A stretch of 64,000 bases of DNA from Styela clava. Its lineage: Eukaryota > Chordata > Ascidiacea > Stolidobranchia > Styelidae. Position 1 is the stretch's first letter. Each line of letters opens with the position of its first letter. Both the position numbers and the translations under genes were made by a program. The notes under the pieces were generated by a model that saw only the letters and a list, made by a program, of their open reading frames with translations, was not told the origin of the DNA and did no database searches. Positions 37,723-53,195 of this stretch are shown here, one piece after another. The stretch is taken from the NCBI RefSeq assembly GCF_964204865.1, contig NC_135262.1, positions 8,246,001 through 8,310,000 on the forward strand. Direction: 5' to 3'.

Positions 37723-37859
37723 AATTGTTCTTTATATCTTTCAACGTCTCTTACACAAGACATTTTGACAGGCGGTGGATGTTCCCCATTCCAATCTAGT
37801 TTCCGTTTACTGGTCCCCTGAGCTGGGACATTGTTGGGTATGAACAAACCCCCTTCCAT
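37723..37859 (-). CDS. Candidate first coding exon of an unrecognised gene
   Basis: Reading leftward from ATG 37859, 45 codons stay open and end at a consensus GTAAGT donor (37717-37722). Composition is protein-like and unlike its AT-rich surroundings: MEGGLFIPNNVPAQ, then KRKLDWNGEHPPPVKMS and RDVERYKEQ. The basic cluster KRK and the proline run suggest a nuclear protein, but I recognise no family. The same frame is open upstream through another ATG (M-LPAHSIPATF-M), which may be the true start. No partner exon could be identified to the left, so this may be an isolated exon of a long-intron gene or a chance open frame. Confidence 0.4.
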
Positions 37860-40800
37860 AAAAGTTGCCGGAATTGAATGGGCAGGCAACATTGGGCAAA
37901 TTAGTCATATATGCCGTCTTTCAAAGTAAAAGTCAGTACGCTAAAAGCTCATAGGTCATTGCCAATGTTCATAAATTGTTATTGCTGTTTTGAAAACATA
38001 ACACGTTTAAAAATATTCAGTAAAACTATCTAATTTTGACAGCTAGCAACTCTTATATATAACCGTAAATCGCAGACCTAATAAAACATTATACGACAAG
38101 AAAAAATTGATGTATTTTACTTTGTTTTAGCAAATGGGTAATAGGTTCTTAAATTTCAAATCCACGTGCTGGTCACTGATACCTTGGTGTCCGATTTCAA
38201 TGTAAAAATATTGTTACAAAAATTTATTTCACCATCTGTTCAAACTTGTGCCAAGCATAAACTGATTTAACTATATATTCTACATATATGACAACGTTGA
38301 TACTTATGTTCTCGGTGGAAATGAGCAATATATTGTTACAATGTTGGTAGCGACTAGCGATGAATTTTAATCCATTATGCATATGTTTGTAGACGATTTA
38401 TTTTGTATTTTTAACATTTTAAAACAAATAACGGACATAGAACAAATATACTGTTGAACTGTTGTAACAAGCAGCATCTTAATTGATTTAAATGGTTACA
38501 GAATTAATTGAGAGGTGAACCCGAGAAATCGAGCTCGCAATGAAATATATTACAGCCAAACCAAATGTCACAATCGGCTAGAGTTGTTGAAGTACTTTTC
38601 TCTCCGAGTTTCCATCAATATCATTTATTTCTCATCCTTAATATTTAATCCTCTATTTGATTTTTTCGATCATTTCTGATTATAATTTTACAATTTAGAT
38701 ATTTTAAAATTGAAATAAGCTCCTATTTTTCCGCTGTCCAATTTCTCTTAATATTACGTAACTAAACTGCCAGGTATCTACATCGCCTGAAACTGGTTCC
38801 TCAAACAGCCGAAATAAACTTTCACACAAAGCGATTTACAACACGTCTGTTAGTAACGGTCTTTGACCATCTGTGCATATATCGTGTACCATTGTATATC
38901 AGCATCTCTATTTGCCTATTGCAATACTGTTAGAAATACCCAACACTTTTACTTGTAATTTTAAATAATTCACGTTCCTTGTATACTGGCTAATATAGTC
39001 CAACTTTTTGTGACATATTACACAACAGACATTTTTCACTAGACTAAAACTGAAATGTCATACCGAAAAAATACAGGTAATTTTGCATTTTATTTTAATA
39101 GCAACTCAGATTCGGTATGAATTTGATACATACATTCAGTGAGTCACCTCACGGAACCTGCATTGCCCGCTTGCGACTCAAATGCATTGAATGTACTGAT
39201 AGAAACTGAAAGGACGTTACAACATTCATGTGAAATGGCATCAAAAGGGAATGTGCAGTAACATTAAGATATTGTGGACGATCGAACTTATTTTACTATC
39301 ACGACACACACTATTAAAGATAACAAGTTGTGAATTTTGGGTTTTTAATGTCAGGTACTATTTACTACAGTTCGAGATCGGCCAAAAACCTGTGACATTT
39401 CATTTTAGTTTACTTTATTCCAATCAAAATTGTTCTGTGTTTTTGCTTCACCCTGTATATTATCTCCGATTCACTCAAGAGATGCCTGTCCGCTGTTGCT
39501 AGGTCCTTCCAATCACGGAATCCCCTTTCTTCAAAGTTACTTCTCTAAAGCCTGGCCCTGCTTGACCGAAAAATGCTGTTCTTGCTCTCTAGATTTTGAT
39601 TTAATTTACTGAGGATTGCAAAAATTCATATGACTGTTTATTTGAATTTCTAGTATCAACTAAAAAGATGAAAGCGTGATTTACTTTTCGAATAGTAGTA
39701 CAGATACGTATAGTCGTATACGACCATTTTCATATCAGATGTGACTAAAGTGCAGTACTAAAACTAACAGGTTATTGTATGTGATATAAACAGAGAAAAA
39801 CTGAGTCTAAATGCATTTTATCAACAAACCACATAAAACGCAATTCGCTTGGGGCGTCCATTTGATTTTTGTTAAAGTATTTGATATTTTCGACTCAAAA
39901 CTCAATTAAACGACAGATTATCACTTTATTATTTACATTATTTTGTTTGCCAATTCGACTACGGTGAGCATTGATATTGTTTCGAGTTTACGCTCTATAC
40001 GTAGCTTTTTCAAAAAGGTTAAAAGTTAATTATAATAAAAGAAATGAGGTGATATGACTGAACAGTAACACTGTGGATAAATATGAATTTAATTTGCCTT
40101 TTTGTTCAACCAGATAATTTGTTTCATAATGCTCGTAAGTGAACAAGACTTGGTGATCTATTATGACTTCGGATAGATATAAAGCGCACAGGAAACGGCG
40201 ACTATGAGTAGATTCAGTCCTATTCATGGCTAAACACTTAGATCACCAAAATGTTATCTCGAACAAAACACTAACCTGATAATATAGCATTGTGAATGTG
40301 TGAAAATATACTCAATCTATTAGTAAATTTTGATTTCACGAGAAAGGTGAAATACAGATAGTTCAATAATTCTAACACTTCTAAATATTTCTCAAGTTTA
40401 ACATATTTTAGATGCTTTCACGTAATATTGTCCATGATCGCTTTAATCTTGTTTAAACTAGATCTAAATCTATCTAAAATCATATCTATCGTACATAATT
40501 CTTTACTTCCAAGTACTAAACGTTACCACCAATCTGGGATAGAGCTCAGCTCACTATACACGATGACTTGAAGGAAATCCGGACTTGCACATTCTACTAT
40601 TGTCTACCATCAGTTGCCCTGTCCTGCGTACAATGATTCCAATCTTAGAAGTCATACGATGCAGTATCATATTCTTGTGTTTTGAAAGGGTTGAATCATC
40701 TATTTTTGCTCGATCGTACATGGACGTTTATAGAACACCATTTTAAGTACGAATTACAATCGGTTTGTGTATGTTGGATTGATCAAGTTTGAGTTTCGAA

Positions 40801-43800
40801 TCAATTAATACCAATTAATTGCAATATCACGCGTTAACGGTATTCCTATTTTCTTAATATTATTCTATTATAAGATATTACTTATATGAACTCCCTCAAT
40901 AGAATTTTTGATTTAAGGATGTTCTATAAATAAAGACGAAACGCTGACACTTCATATCTTTCCAGTATCCATCCTCGAGTATACATTTTATTTAAACCAA
41001 TCAAATATGCCTTGCCAATTTTTATATGGCGATTCAATTAAATCGGGCCAGAATCATTCGAGAAAACAATCTGTTTTAGCATTTTATCTATTTCAGTATA
41101 ATGTAGCATAAGAAGGTTTTTACCACCCTAACCAAGAACTTCGTTTTCACGATTTTCAGAAAAATAAAAATAGCTGTATTTTAACTAACAGATGGTAGAC
41201 AAATACCATTACAATAATGTGCATTTGAAAATTCGACATAGGGGAAACACACTGTTGCGGTTTGCTCCAAAGTTTAAACTCAAAAAGCGAGGTTTTCGAC
41301 TCATACAAGCCAGTTCGTAGGTTAACAGCCACAATCAAATACCGAAAAATTGGCTTTTAATAAAACACACGGTCCTAACGAAAGCCTATAATATATAAGA
41401 TGAATTCGTCGATAAAAACACAGCACCACCCACTGAGTCGCGTTCAATGCTACGTTATTATTCGATATATATATTCATAGCAAATCAATTTCCTCTTTCC
41501 AATATATTCATCCATTCATTATTTGTGGGCATGCCCTATATATTTCGATTTCGTCAAATCATCAATCGTGCGGGGGAGCCAATATATAAAAATAGCGTTC
41601 GTTATGATGCATTTATATGAATTTGCGCTTTTTAAAAATTTGAAGTGAAAGATAATTGCTTCTTATGGTAAGCACTATCACTAATAAAATTATTAAAATA
41701 ATCGAATATGAAGCGTATACAAATATTCATGGCCCACACTCAGCTGAATGTATTTCCATCTATTTGAGTGACTCAGGGAACCGACCTTTTACATTTTTTT
41801 TTAAATAGCATACAGTTATGAGGAAGTGAACCCGATTTCACATATTGATATAATTTGAGCTTCAGTTTCAATTGTTTTAGAATTGCGTAAACATTTCAAA
41901 CCTAAATTTACTGACGGATAGCTGACTACAGTTCTATATATCCTAAATTCTATAGGTCGATAGACTTGCTATTTCGAACAAACTTATTTTTTTTTATATA
42001 TTGAATGGAAACAATGACGGGAAATCGAGAATTTTAACAGATTTAAGGTTGAAAAACGCTTAGCATTTAACTAAAATAGCGATCTAACTAACAAACCTAA
42101 CGAATCTATAAACGGGCGGATAGACCACGTCCGTTCAAAGGGCTTGGCTTATGAAAAGAATAAATAGACTCGCATTTATTAAGGAAACTTGCTTCAACAG
42201 GGTCACGCGCTCTCACTCAGAAATAGACTCACCTCTGAACAAAATTACGCATGGCCAATAAAATGTAAAAAGCTATTAAAATTATTTGAATGTTGGTGCA
42301 TTACACGCCAGTAAATGTGGGCTGATGCGAGACTTGAAACAGTTCATGATGATCAGCAAAACAGCTACGTTATGGTAAACTCCACATACCTGGGGTTCTC
42401 GAAAATTTATTCAAATGTCAAACTTTCGGTATTTTTGCAGTAAACGAATGGGCGTTTGGAGCCACCGACTGAAATGCGTTCTTCATGTGTCGAATAGAAA
42501 AACTTGTTGCTTTAGCCCAAAATGTGCAAGAATTTAGCAAAATTTATTAGCTCCCGGAATTCACAATTACTTTCTCGACTAATTTTATACGCCAGTGGCT
42601 TGTTTGTTTACATATTTTGGGTTTCACCGGTCGTGGGAAACGGTGGTTTTAGGCAACAGAATAGAAGTCTACAAATACCGCAATCTTATAATCAGTTTTT
42701 ACTGCAACGAAGTATCGTCTCTTGCGCAACACGTTGCGAAAAGTTGAGCAAAGCAAGGCATCCAAGAAATATACAACGCGATTGCGCTGTCTTCGTTCAT
42801 GAGTTTCATCCAGCCAGGCCAACCAAAGACCGACGACAGTATTTTCAATTGCGACATGCGACTCTAAATTCAATTAAAATATTGTAAAAAAGTAAAAGAA
42901 CTACCAAAACGAATTGAAGTCAATAAATATTCAGATTTCAATATACTGTACTAATGATTGGGAAATACAATATTACGAAAAAATATTACCGTGACACCAC
43001 AGAGAATGATAAATAATGGACCTCCCAATTTTGAATTTGGAGATATTGCCAAACTGTAATAATAATGTTAGAATTCTATGGTTGTAAAAATGCTAAGCAA
43101 AACGCTGACTTCAATTTCGAATGAATGACGCTAACTAAACTATAACTGCATGCCTAGTATATCGGGCGCATGGAATTTTCGTGTTTTTCACGTCAAGTTC
43201 AGGCAGGCTTTTTGTTCTGGAAAATCGATTTCTAATATCCACTACCAGTACTTCGACAGTGTGATGAAATTCGGCTCAGAGCGGCTTGCATCTCATTTAA
43301 TACCGAACAAAAATATTTTCTGCGTACATTAAAGCGCCGTGAAAGAGGTCATCTTTGATAAACGCAAAGCATTCGAAGTTCAAGTCTGTTCGCTCTGCTT
43401 CGATTGTTCTGAATTGGGTTTCATTTCGCCCCCATGAATAAGTACTTCTACACTTAACCCAGTCTTGAATTTAAAATCCCAGAAATTTCTTCTTTCAATT
43501 TAAAACTGAGAAATACAAGGTTACTTAATACAGATCAATCTATTCGATTAACTTTGTATCAAGTATCATGCTTGATGAAACATGACCCAATATTGCACGT
43601 TCGTTCTTCATAACCCTCATTTGTTTGATGGATGGGGCTGAGTTGTTAGGTGATACATACGAAATGTGAACTAGATAACCCTTAATAAGCCTTCGACATA
43701 CCCAGGCCATACATGTACACGATCACCAAAAACCTATTATAAACTGAGATAATTTTGTTAAATTTATAAGTTGATTCTCCTTTTATAGAAGTTAGTATAA

Positions 43801-46800
43801 AACTTTAAAATGAGTGACAATGTTGTACTCTTAAACAGTTAGTTTAATTATATCAACAAATAGGTATATTGCTTCTAGAAAAGCATGCGTAAAAAACTAA
43901 AGTGGAACGTTACTTTTAATTAGATTAAAAAGTGCAGGCGCACAATACTTAGGGGAAGCTTGTTTTATTCACTTAGACTCTAATCCGAGGCACTCTACCG
44001 TAACAAAATATAGCAGAAAGACGGCTCTATAGTCTGACTACTTCGTAATTGATAAACCCACACAATCGAGAGTATCGAACATGCCAATCCTAAATTTAAG
44101 CGAGGATACGATAATACTCGCATTTGTGGAAAGGCAGCTTAACTTTATATTTATTTCACAAATTCTTTGGAAATTGCTCTTTTCTATTGGATATTTACCA
44201 AAAAATTGTTGGCTTCTGGCTACATTTATAATATCTTATTCGTATCTGATTTGTTTGATTTAGCAATAAATATATAATATTATTATAACATTTTTATAAA
44301 ATTAACTTCCGTTAATAAAATTTCAATTTCAATTTTTTTTTTACCTTTATTATAAGAGCACATTTTCGGTCATTTGTAGTCATACTAAGAACCATTCCGT
44401 ACCTCTATCCTACCATAAAATTCTGATACACATAACTGATTCGATGATTTCTGAACCCCACATCTGTATATTGCCTCTACTGTCACACAATCAAGTGATA
44501 AATGCTTGCGTCTACAGGTGTTATATCGTGCTCTCTGTAACTAATCAAATTTATGTTTTATTATCTAATTATTATTTCGCATCCGTATCGAATGAGTGCA
44601 AATATCATCGATTTGAAATTAAAATAAATTAAAATAAAATCTCTCCCCAAGCTTCTTGTCGGTAGAAAGAATGATGTATGTACAGGGTTCATATTTTAAT
44701 GTCCATACCTGACGTAACTCAGAAACTGTACTCTTTTTCTAAGCTCAATTTTTAGCGAAATAAATCCCCGAGTAAAACCAACAATTTTTAGGTCTTAACC
44801 TTGTCATAAATTGCGCAATTTTTTGCTGACAAACATTCTGCGACCCCATAAATTTCCACAAATCTTCTCTAACCTCTGTTCGTGACAAACGAAGCGAGGA
44901 CACTACTATTATTGTTGTTATACCTCATATGATTTGGCGACGCATCACGAACGAAAGTTATTGTAGGTCTCGAGAGTCAAGATTGACTTAAAACAAAAAT
45001 TTAGGTATGAACATATGGTAGATTTTAACTATACAGCTCAGATTATCACTCTTTTAAGCTTGATACCAACGTTACACAAGAACTAAAAATACAATTCAAT
45101 TTTATCCCGTATCGAGCTAGAACGATACATTTGTTGACTTGACATTCTCTCGCCAACAAAAACCCAGGAACGCGACTGTCGTAGCCGTTCACCGCGCCAG
45201 AAGAGTTAATAAAAACACGCTGGTTGCTCTGTTCGCATTGTACGATTCGGCAGCCGTTTTCACGTCGCCCTGGCAATGGTATTTACGTTTTAACATACTC
45301 CTTTAGAAATTGTGTTTTCTCAAATCTGTGTCGATGTATATAGATTAATTCTACGAAAAGAACGTACTACGTAAATAATGCCATAATAAAGACCGCTTTA
45401 TGAGGTTCTTTTGTTACATTTAAATGTCCGTTATCTGGTTGTGATATTACGATATTATATCGTAAAGTAACATTATTATGAAATCATATTCAATCTTATG
45501 ATATTAATATATTTTTATCGAATCTAATAAAAGATTATTAAATCCTGATTCCATTTCAAAACTATCTTCCTGTTCAAAAATTGAAAAAATCGTACGTTTA
45601 AAACTTCCGAAAATGGTTTTGACTAATGACTGGTTATATTTAACGCCTGTCTAAACGACATTATAAATTTATCTTAAAAACAGCGAAGCTGGGTTTTGAA
45701 CTCCTTTTTGTAATACAGCGCGTCGTGATAATTGTATGCTTTCTCTTTCTGAATGTTACATTTTCATCCAAAAAATAGAAAATTGAAAGGTACAAAGACA
45801 CAATTGGGCTGATAAAATCACAATGTGGCGATAATTTACAAAAACATTGGATTTCAATTCATAATCCACACCTGCGAAGTATTTACGACAATCTTTGATT
45901 TTTATCTATTTTTTGAAATTATTTTTGGTCACCATATTAAAATCTTCCAGAATTGTTAGCAGTATTTTCAAGTAAATCAACTGTTTTGCGACTATCAATA
46001 CCGCATTGTTGACGTACATATTAACTAATCAAAGCATTCCGGAACCATCCATACTTATAAACGTACCAGATTTTACATCTCGTCTGAATCTTTTCTTAGA
46101 ACTGTCATTCACAATATACTTGTAATTCTATTGTTCAGCGATGCAATTTGGTCTATTGCCATTCAAATTCAGGTCGATGAAGCTCTAACATAATTATTTG
46201 GCCTCGGAAAATAAATTACGTAATCAGAGAAACGAATTTTCCTCGCGTTAACGCGCAGAACAAAAAACCTTTGCTCGTAATTCCTTTTGTATAAATTTAT
46301 CCAGAACGGGTTGCCGGTCGATATCTCGCAAACACAATTTGTCTCCGTCCTTCAGATTTGTTTTATTCAATAAAATTCAAATAAAACTATTATCCTACCT
46401 TGTTTTATTTACTTCCATGTCACGAAGACCCAGCTTGAAACTTTTTCTATTTGTTCAATTTTATTATATTTACAATTTTTGCATAATTTCGCAAAGAATA
46501 AAAATACAATTTCTCAACAAATATCTTTCAATGTACAAAACATTTACCCAAATTTCACGGCGAATTTCACAGCTTTTCGTGGAAATGAAGCGTGCCGTTC
46601 ATCTACTTCATAAAATAATAAAATCAATCATCAGCTATTTTATTTAACTTATCTTATATCTTGAACCATTTCTGACCATTCTTCAGTCAAGTTTGACAGA
46701 ACGTTTTCAAACTTGCTCGATACAACCTACAGACAAACAACGCAAGTCCTAGAATTGAAACATACTTTCAAATCCACAAATATTGCTATTTATTCAATTT

Positions 46801-49800
46801 TATTTCAACAAAGCGAGCCCTATCAATACCAATCACAGTTCACACTTCGCGCTCCCGTCCACCAAAAATGTGATCGAATACGTCGAGGAGACGGGATTCC
46901 GTTCGTAATGGTCAAATCATAAATGAAGGATGGACCCTTAATCTTAAAATAAATAGTAATTATGCGTAAATTGTGGGATATGCTAAATTTAGTCGACAAA
47001 CTCAATCACACGTCGAAATTACGTTGACGCATGCTGCGTGATTTATCGATGATAGAGTAGAGAAAATCTCCAAAAACAGGGTAAAGGGTCAACAGCGCCA
47101 CCAGGTGTTGGTTTATGACATTGCGTATTATTATTTTGTTTCATCGAAGTACCATTCAAATTACACTCTAGTTAAAAAATTCTCAGAATATATCAGTCAA
47201 AAACTAGATTTTTTTATCATATTCATTTTTTACTTCGAAGGACTACATATTTTATTGAAAGGATTTGATTAGTATTGGTCTTCAGGCTTGCGTCACAATA
47301 CGCAGTCGACCACGGCTGCTATCAAGATACGACAGTTGCGAGAGCTTTCTCGGGCGTCATACTCATATCTCGTCTTTCGCTTTCGCAGAAATGCATTAAA
47401 GCGCAACCGTGGTTCAATGTTAAATAATTCTATTTTACGCATAGCGTTACCATGACTTAGTCTACCTACGTACGTGCATAGTCACCCCTATTTAACATGA
47501 ATAAAAAGATGCAAAGTCTTGCCTTCATGCAAAACTTACTTTCAAATATGTGTTAATATAAATAATAGCATCAAGATCAGCATGATAGTATGTTGAAACA
47601 ATAAAGCATTGCTTATTCAGTTTGGCACAAAAGTACAATGACTAACTGCGGTAGCCAACGCGGCATATATATATAGAAACTTGTTGACTGGTCAATCAAA
47701 TTAAAATTGCAAAACTTGGAGGAATTATACACGTAGCAGACTTCTAGCGACATCTTCCACCTTTAAGAAATGGAAATGTGAAATCTAGGTGCAGAGAAAA
47801 GCAAGTGTTTTACAGAAATAACAACAAGTTCGAAAAGCGACCCGTAAGTACATATCGTGTCCATAGTGTTAGGCAGTAACAGCCATTATTGCCCGATGAT
47901 GTTCTGTGCATGTAGTAACGTGCCGGTAGGAAAGCTACTGAGGTTTAAAATTTTAAGAATTTATCATTCTACCACTCTTTGTCCAGTTTTACAACTCTGA
48001 CTGTGACTAGGATTATCCCTATCCTATTTTCACAAATATCAATCCCTTTTTATCTTCATATTCAAACTAAATCAGCGTGAAAGAATCAAGTTGTTGTGAT
48101 ATTTACAAATGACATTGATGCTGTTGTAGTTTTTCGCCTGACTGGCTTAAGCCATTATAAGTATGCTGTTAAATGCGTGAGTGTATATCGGCCTCAGATT
48201 ATTGTTTTTGACTCATGTTAGAAGGTTTAAACAAAGTACTTCTGAAATAGTATTTAATGGACGCTTATCATCAATTTTGCTGTTTTCTGCGTTTGAATCT
48301 GAATAAGATGAGCATATATCGCCCCAATGTAAATTCGTTGGACTGGAATTCCGGGCATTTGCTTAAAATGAATTACTTCAAGGAATAACCTTTTGACTCG
48401 TCCACAAATTCTGGACACTTACAATTTACTTTACAATAGTATCGAATTCCCAGAGGAGCGGGGATTTCAAATTCAAGTGCCGTAACGTTTTCACTTTTTT
48501 CGCTTTACGTCTTCAGGGCATTTCTCTCGTCCATATTTGGGCATGACAGTGTCTAATCATGGACATGTGTATGCTATTAAAAATAAAATCTAGTGGAATT
48601 TACAAGAAATTAAATATTATGAACAAAGATTTTTCAAGTATGTTATATCAATAAAACGTGCTTTTCTTCTCCGATATTGACATGACTACTTATTGCTTGG
48701 AATCTGTCCTGAACCACTCATGCGTGACCACGGTTGTTTTTAAACGGGACGCGCGAACCCTTGACTATAAAACCACTTCAAGATGATATTTTAAAACGTA
48801 TAAAGTTACATTCGGAAAGACATTTTCGGATCAATTTTCAAAAAAAATTATTATTTTCTTCTTGGTTTGGGATCAGATTGATGGAAATACAAAGTGGGTT
48901 CACCGACCACCCACCATTTGAATCGGCGTAGATGGGTTAGTTCAATATATATGTTAAAACATTAGGATAACATATTGGCCTAACTTACCCAATTTATGAA
49001 AAAACCTTGCAAAGTGTGGATAGTAATATACCACCAAATTAAAACCTATGTGTGCACAAGATTAAACGTTTGCACACAATAATGAGGTACGTCTAAAGTA
49101 CATTATTTTACAAAATTTTATTTGGTTGTGTTCATTTTGAATATGTTCTCAATCTAAAATCATCTAGGCTGTTTATCATAAATATCTTTACTTTAGGCCG
49201 TTGTCTAACTTAGTAATGGTTTTGTATAATATTTTTACAAGGGTGTCTAACCCAGAAGATCAAACATATATATTATATATCTTTATCAAACCAACAACAC
49301 CGACTACTCCTCGCGCACTGGAAGCAACTATCGCAACATAAGACGAACTTCTTCTGAGCCTCGTAGCAAAATGTTGAGTCTAGATTTCAAGGAAAGATAC
49401 TTCCTTCTTTGTACTTTTCTAATGCCGTAAATTTGGTAATGCGAAATAATTTCATTTTATAAACTGAATATAAAAGAATAAATTACTGACCTTAATTTTT
49501 AGGAAGTGCCAACAGTCGTCCTTCAATCTTTTTCTTTGTCTCCTTTTATTAATTTATGTGTTATTTAATTAGTTATCTGAAGAAGAATTTTTTTTATAGT
49601 ATACAGGTTTAGGAATTAGAACTTGCAATTACGATCTCGATCTCAATTATCTTGTAATGAAAAGCATCGTACACCCACACCTCGGAATCTATCAATAAAT
49701 AATTTGTTTCGTTTTTGTAAATTATGTTTTGAATCCTGTGTGGGGTAGACTGTAGCACCTTGTCGGATGTACTTAAAAATGGGTACAGACTGGAACATCA

Positions 49801-52800
49801 TGGGTCCAGACGCAAAGTCAAATATACGAGAATGTATTACTTCAAAACGTAATTTAAATTAATTCTGTTCAAGATATTTGGTGGGAAAACAAACGAATCC
49901 CAACTCGAGCAAAAATATTGCATCCCATCCATAATAGCCAATACTGTAATAAATCGTTTACACAAAGATGTACCTCTACTTAATGGTACATACTGGGAAG
50001 TTCAAAATATTTCCTCTTCCTTTTCTCTTGATCGGCACGTTCTTTAATTCAGTTATTTTATAGATTACGGCTCTTTTGAACTACTCTGGCAGATCAGTGA
50101 GGTGTACAAAATAAATGTAAAAATTGGGACACTTTACAGGTTCCCGCACGACATATTCAGGAAGGCAAACACAACAAGTAAATTTCCATTAAGTGAACGT
50201 AAAAAATCAGAAACAATAAATCTCCGCAGTGAATTTTCTGCTTATATAGGAACGTATCTGAGAAATCACACAGTTCAATATATTTTTTCCCAATTATAAT
50301 TTTCTGTAACGAAATTTAACTAAATTAAACAGTAATTTTAAACAGAGGTATTTACTTGTTGTAATGTAAAAGTTTAAAATGTTTTGAAGTTGAGATGATA
50401 CTGTTAACAGTGTTTCCCGGTCATACTGCCTTCATTAAGATTTTTGCGGTATTAAATATTCTATTTAAGAATTTCAGATATTTTATTGATACTGAAAAAT
50501 TTTAGTAAATAGTCTGATTTTTTCATATATCTACGCAAAATATTATTTTGTAAATAAACTCAATTTTGAAATATCAGCTCTAGAAGCATCGATTTGTAAA
50601 TCTCAAATGGCATCAGTTTTGTGGAAATTTCGAGATGGAATCACAACACTCTTAAGTGCTTTTGGTGACTGTGGGACCTATTCAAATTATACCTTATAAA
50701 TTAAATTTTTTTTTTCTCGAAAATGCTTTCAGGGTGCAAAGACTAGAATACGATAAACAGAACGATAAATAACAAAATAGCTGTGCACATAAGAAATATT
50801 TATGATTTCTATAATCGTACGAAGAGGCAATTGCAGAATCCAAGTCATGTAATTAATATTTTCCATATTTATCCGTGCAATTAATATTTTCTCCGACTAA
50901 AATCTAAAAACTACTAGAACAAATCGGTAACATCGCTTATTCGTGCCCAATTTGTTACACAATAGGTGCATAGCCGATAATCAAAATGAGTTACTAATCT
51001 TCAAACTATATATCGAGGATTCGAAACTGACGATATTACTTTACAATACTTGCATTTATGATGGGCGAGGATTTAAAAAACGAACCAACCTCGTGCAGTG
51101 CCAGCTATTGACAAGTGTTATTGCTTTGCACCATTGCTAATTCAAAAAACAACTTTGAGGTAGAAATATATACTATCATTAGTTGTGGTTTGCCGACCTC
51201 TTGTTCATTCATTTATCCAGCAATGCACCTGGGATTTTAAAAGGGTTGTTTGCTCAGTTGTAAAGTAAAAGGGTGGTAATAATAATACCCCTAAAAATTT
51301 TCAAGTCTTTATCAAACTTGAAATGTAACTGTAAATCTTAACATGACGTTGACTAGTTTTTATTTATAATACTATGTTTCTTGTATTATCAGAAACTTTC
51401 ATTGCATTTGGCTATATTAAAATTTTCAATTGTTATGAACAAAAAAAAACACAGTGAAACAGAACATAAATAGGATTAATTGAAATGCTTAAACATTTTA
51501 TCAAATTATTCTCAATGATTCTATCTTCCATTATCAGGCGCAAACATAACAATTGATAAAAAGAAGTGATTTTCAAACGTCTTGGAATTACGGATATGTT
51601 TCTCCGAGCATTTTTCTCTGTGCTTGAAATCTCTACAATGACTTCCAAACAATAAATCCTATAAAATCATGATTATTTAATTTCTAAGTTTATTCTAATA
51701 ACGCTGTTATTATTATTATTAATTGATAAATTAGTCTTGATATGGGAATGCGTCTAACCAAAGTATCAGACCTCAAGTTGTGGACTTGTGGAGTTTTTGC
51801 ATTCAATCTTTTTTATGTTGTTATAAACTGTTGTATTTTAGATTTTTAATGTAGTGATAATGAGCTAAACCAGATGCCGATACATTTCTAACAAAGCTAC
51901 GGTTGAGCGTATGCTGGCTGACCGAAACCTCTAACAAACGAGCCACCAGAATATTCTTTATGTCTCTATTATTTTGCTTGTCAAGATGCACAATGACGCC
52001 TACAGTTAGCCGATTACATTAACAACTATATACAAGGAAATAGGCAAGTTAGTTATATTTAAACTTCCCCAGTCTATGCAGTTTACTAATTCACCTGATT
52101 TGCATATTATATATATATTCAAAGTTGCTACCATTTTTTAACAAATTTTATGAAACAACATTTCTTCTTTTGTTCACTATTCAAATTTCATGCTAAAAGA
52201 GAAAATATAAAAAATAAAAATGATTAAAAAACTTAATCTTATCTTCAAGCCTTACTGTGCAGAAACATCTTCTGTACAAACTATAGCTTACATTCGCTGT
52301 TGAGGCTTCCCCATTTCTACAAAACTATCACAACCATAGATTTCAATACCTATTGACAAAACGAGCAAACCAAACTTTGTTGCCAAGTTCTCTCTCCTTA
52401 TATTTAGGAATTTACCCACAAATATTGCATTTTTGCGTAAAAAGTTTGACGCAAGCGCGACAATATATTAAAGTAGTGAAGTAACGCGTCTCACGCGTCG
52501 CAACACTGGTATTTCATGCGCATAATGTCGCGATGCTGACCTAAGAAATTCTTTCCGAAATATTACGCATTTTACCCAGTCATAAATATTTGGCAGTGAA
52601 CGACCGCGTGGGGATATTGCCGATGCAGTTTTTCCAAAACATTGAAAATGAATAACCGGGCATTTAACATATTTTTATAAAGCCGATCTTTATTTTTTGC
52701 GGATTTTAACTAGTACGAAGAATATTTTTGACATACGAGCAGAATACGTCAAAAATTAGCGTCAGCCACGTTTTCGCTAATTGACGAATGATCGAATCTT

Positions 52801-53195
52801 AGTTACTATGGATACTTCTTTAAATGATATTAATCACTGTCAGATGCTTGTATAAACTAAGAAAGTTATACTTCGCTTTATATGTCATTATGGGGTTCTT
52901 TCTAACAAAATAAGCAGACCATCGTCTTACAGCGTAATTTACAGTCAATTAACGATAAATATAAACCTACACAAATTTGAATTATTTCTATTTTGAGAGT
53001 TATGTTTAATATTTAATTCATTCCGAGTCGAGTAATATAAAAAAAATGAGCTATCCGAATTTAACTTGACTGTGAATGCAATATATGAAGGTACGCATTT
53101 TGTATTCAAAGTACACAAAGCAAGGCAATCAAAGGTAAAGTAAATTTCGCTCCGTATCAATGATATTTTCTAGAGATAATTTCTCAAAATTGAAG
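37860..53195. other. Gene-poor AT-rich region, about 15 kb
   Basis: No supported gene. It holds the dispersed repeat at 42299-42500, directly followed by an unrecognised GC-richer frame pair (42522-42887 plus; 42649-42873 minus). A hAT-like end motif (CAGTGTTTCCCGG, about 50409) has no partner. A CpG-rich patch with two ACGCGT units lies near 52480-52500. The remaining open frames are short and low-complexity. It may contain distal regulatory DNA or very long introns. Confidence 0.4.
42299..42500. repeat. Dispersed repeat, copy paired with 15338-15560
   Basis: Shares CATTACACGCCAGTAAAT and several later blocks with 15338-15560 in the same order and strand, with diverged sequence between. Unknown family. 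Confidence 0.6.

Noticed and set aside
42522..42887. 121-residue plus-strand frame overlapping a 74-residue minus-strand frame
   Set aside because: No family recognised; adjacent to a dispersed repeat and probably repeat-derived.
50409..50421. CAGTGTTTCCCGG, a hAT-like terminal motif
   Set aside because: No matching second end or target duplication within a few kilobases.
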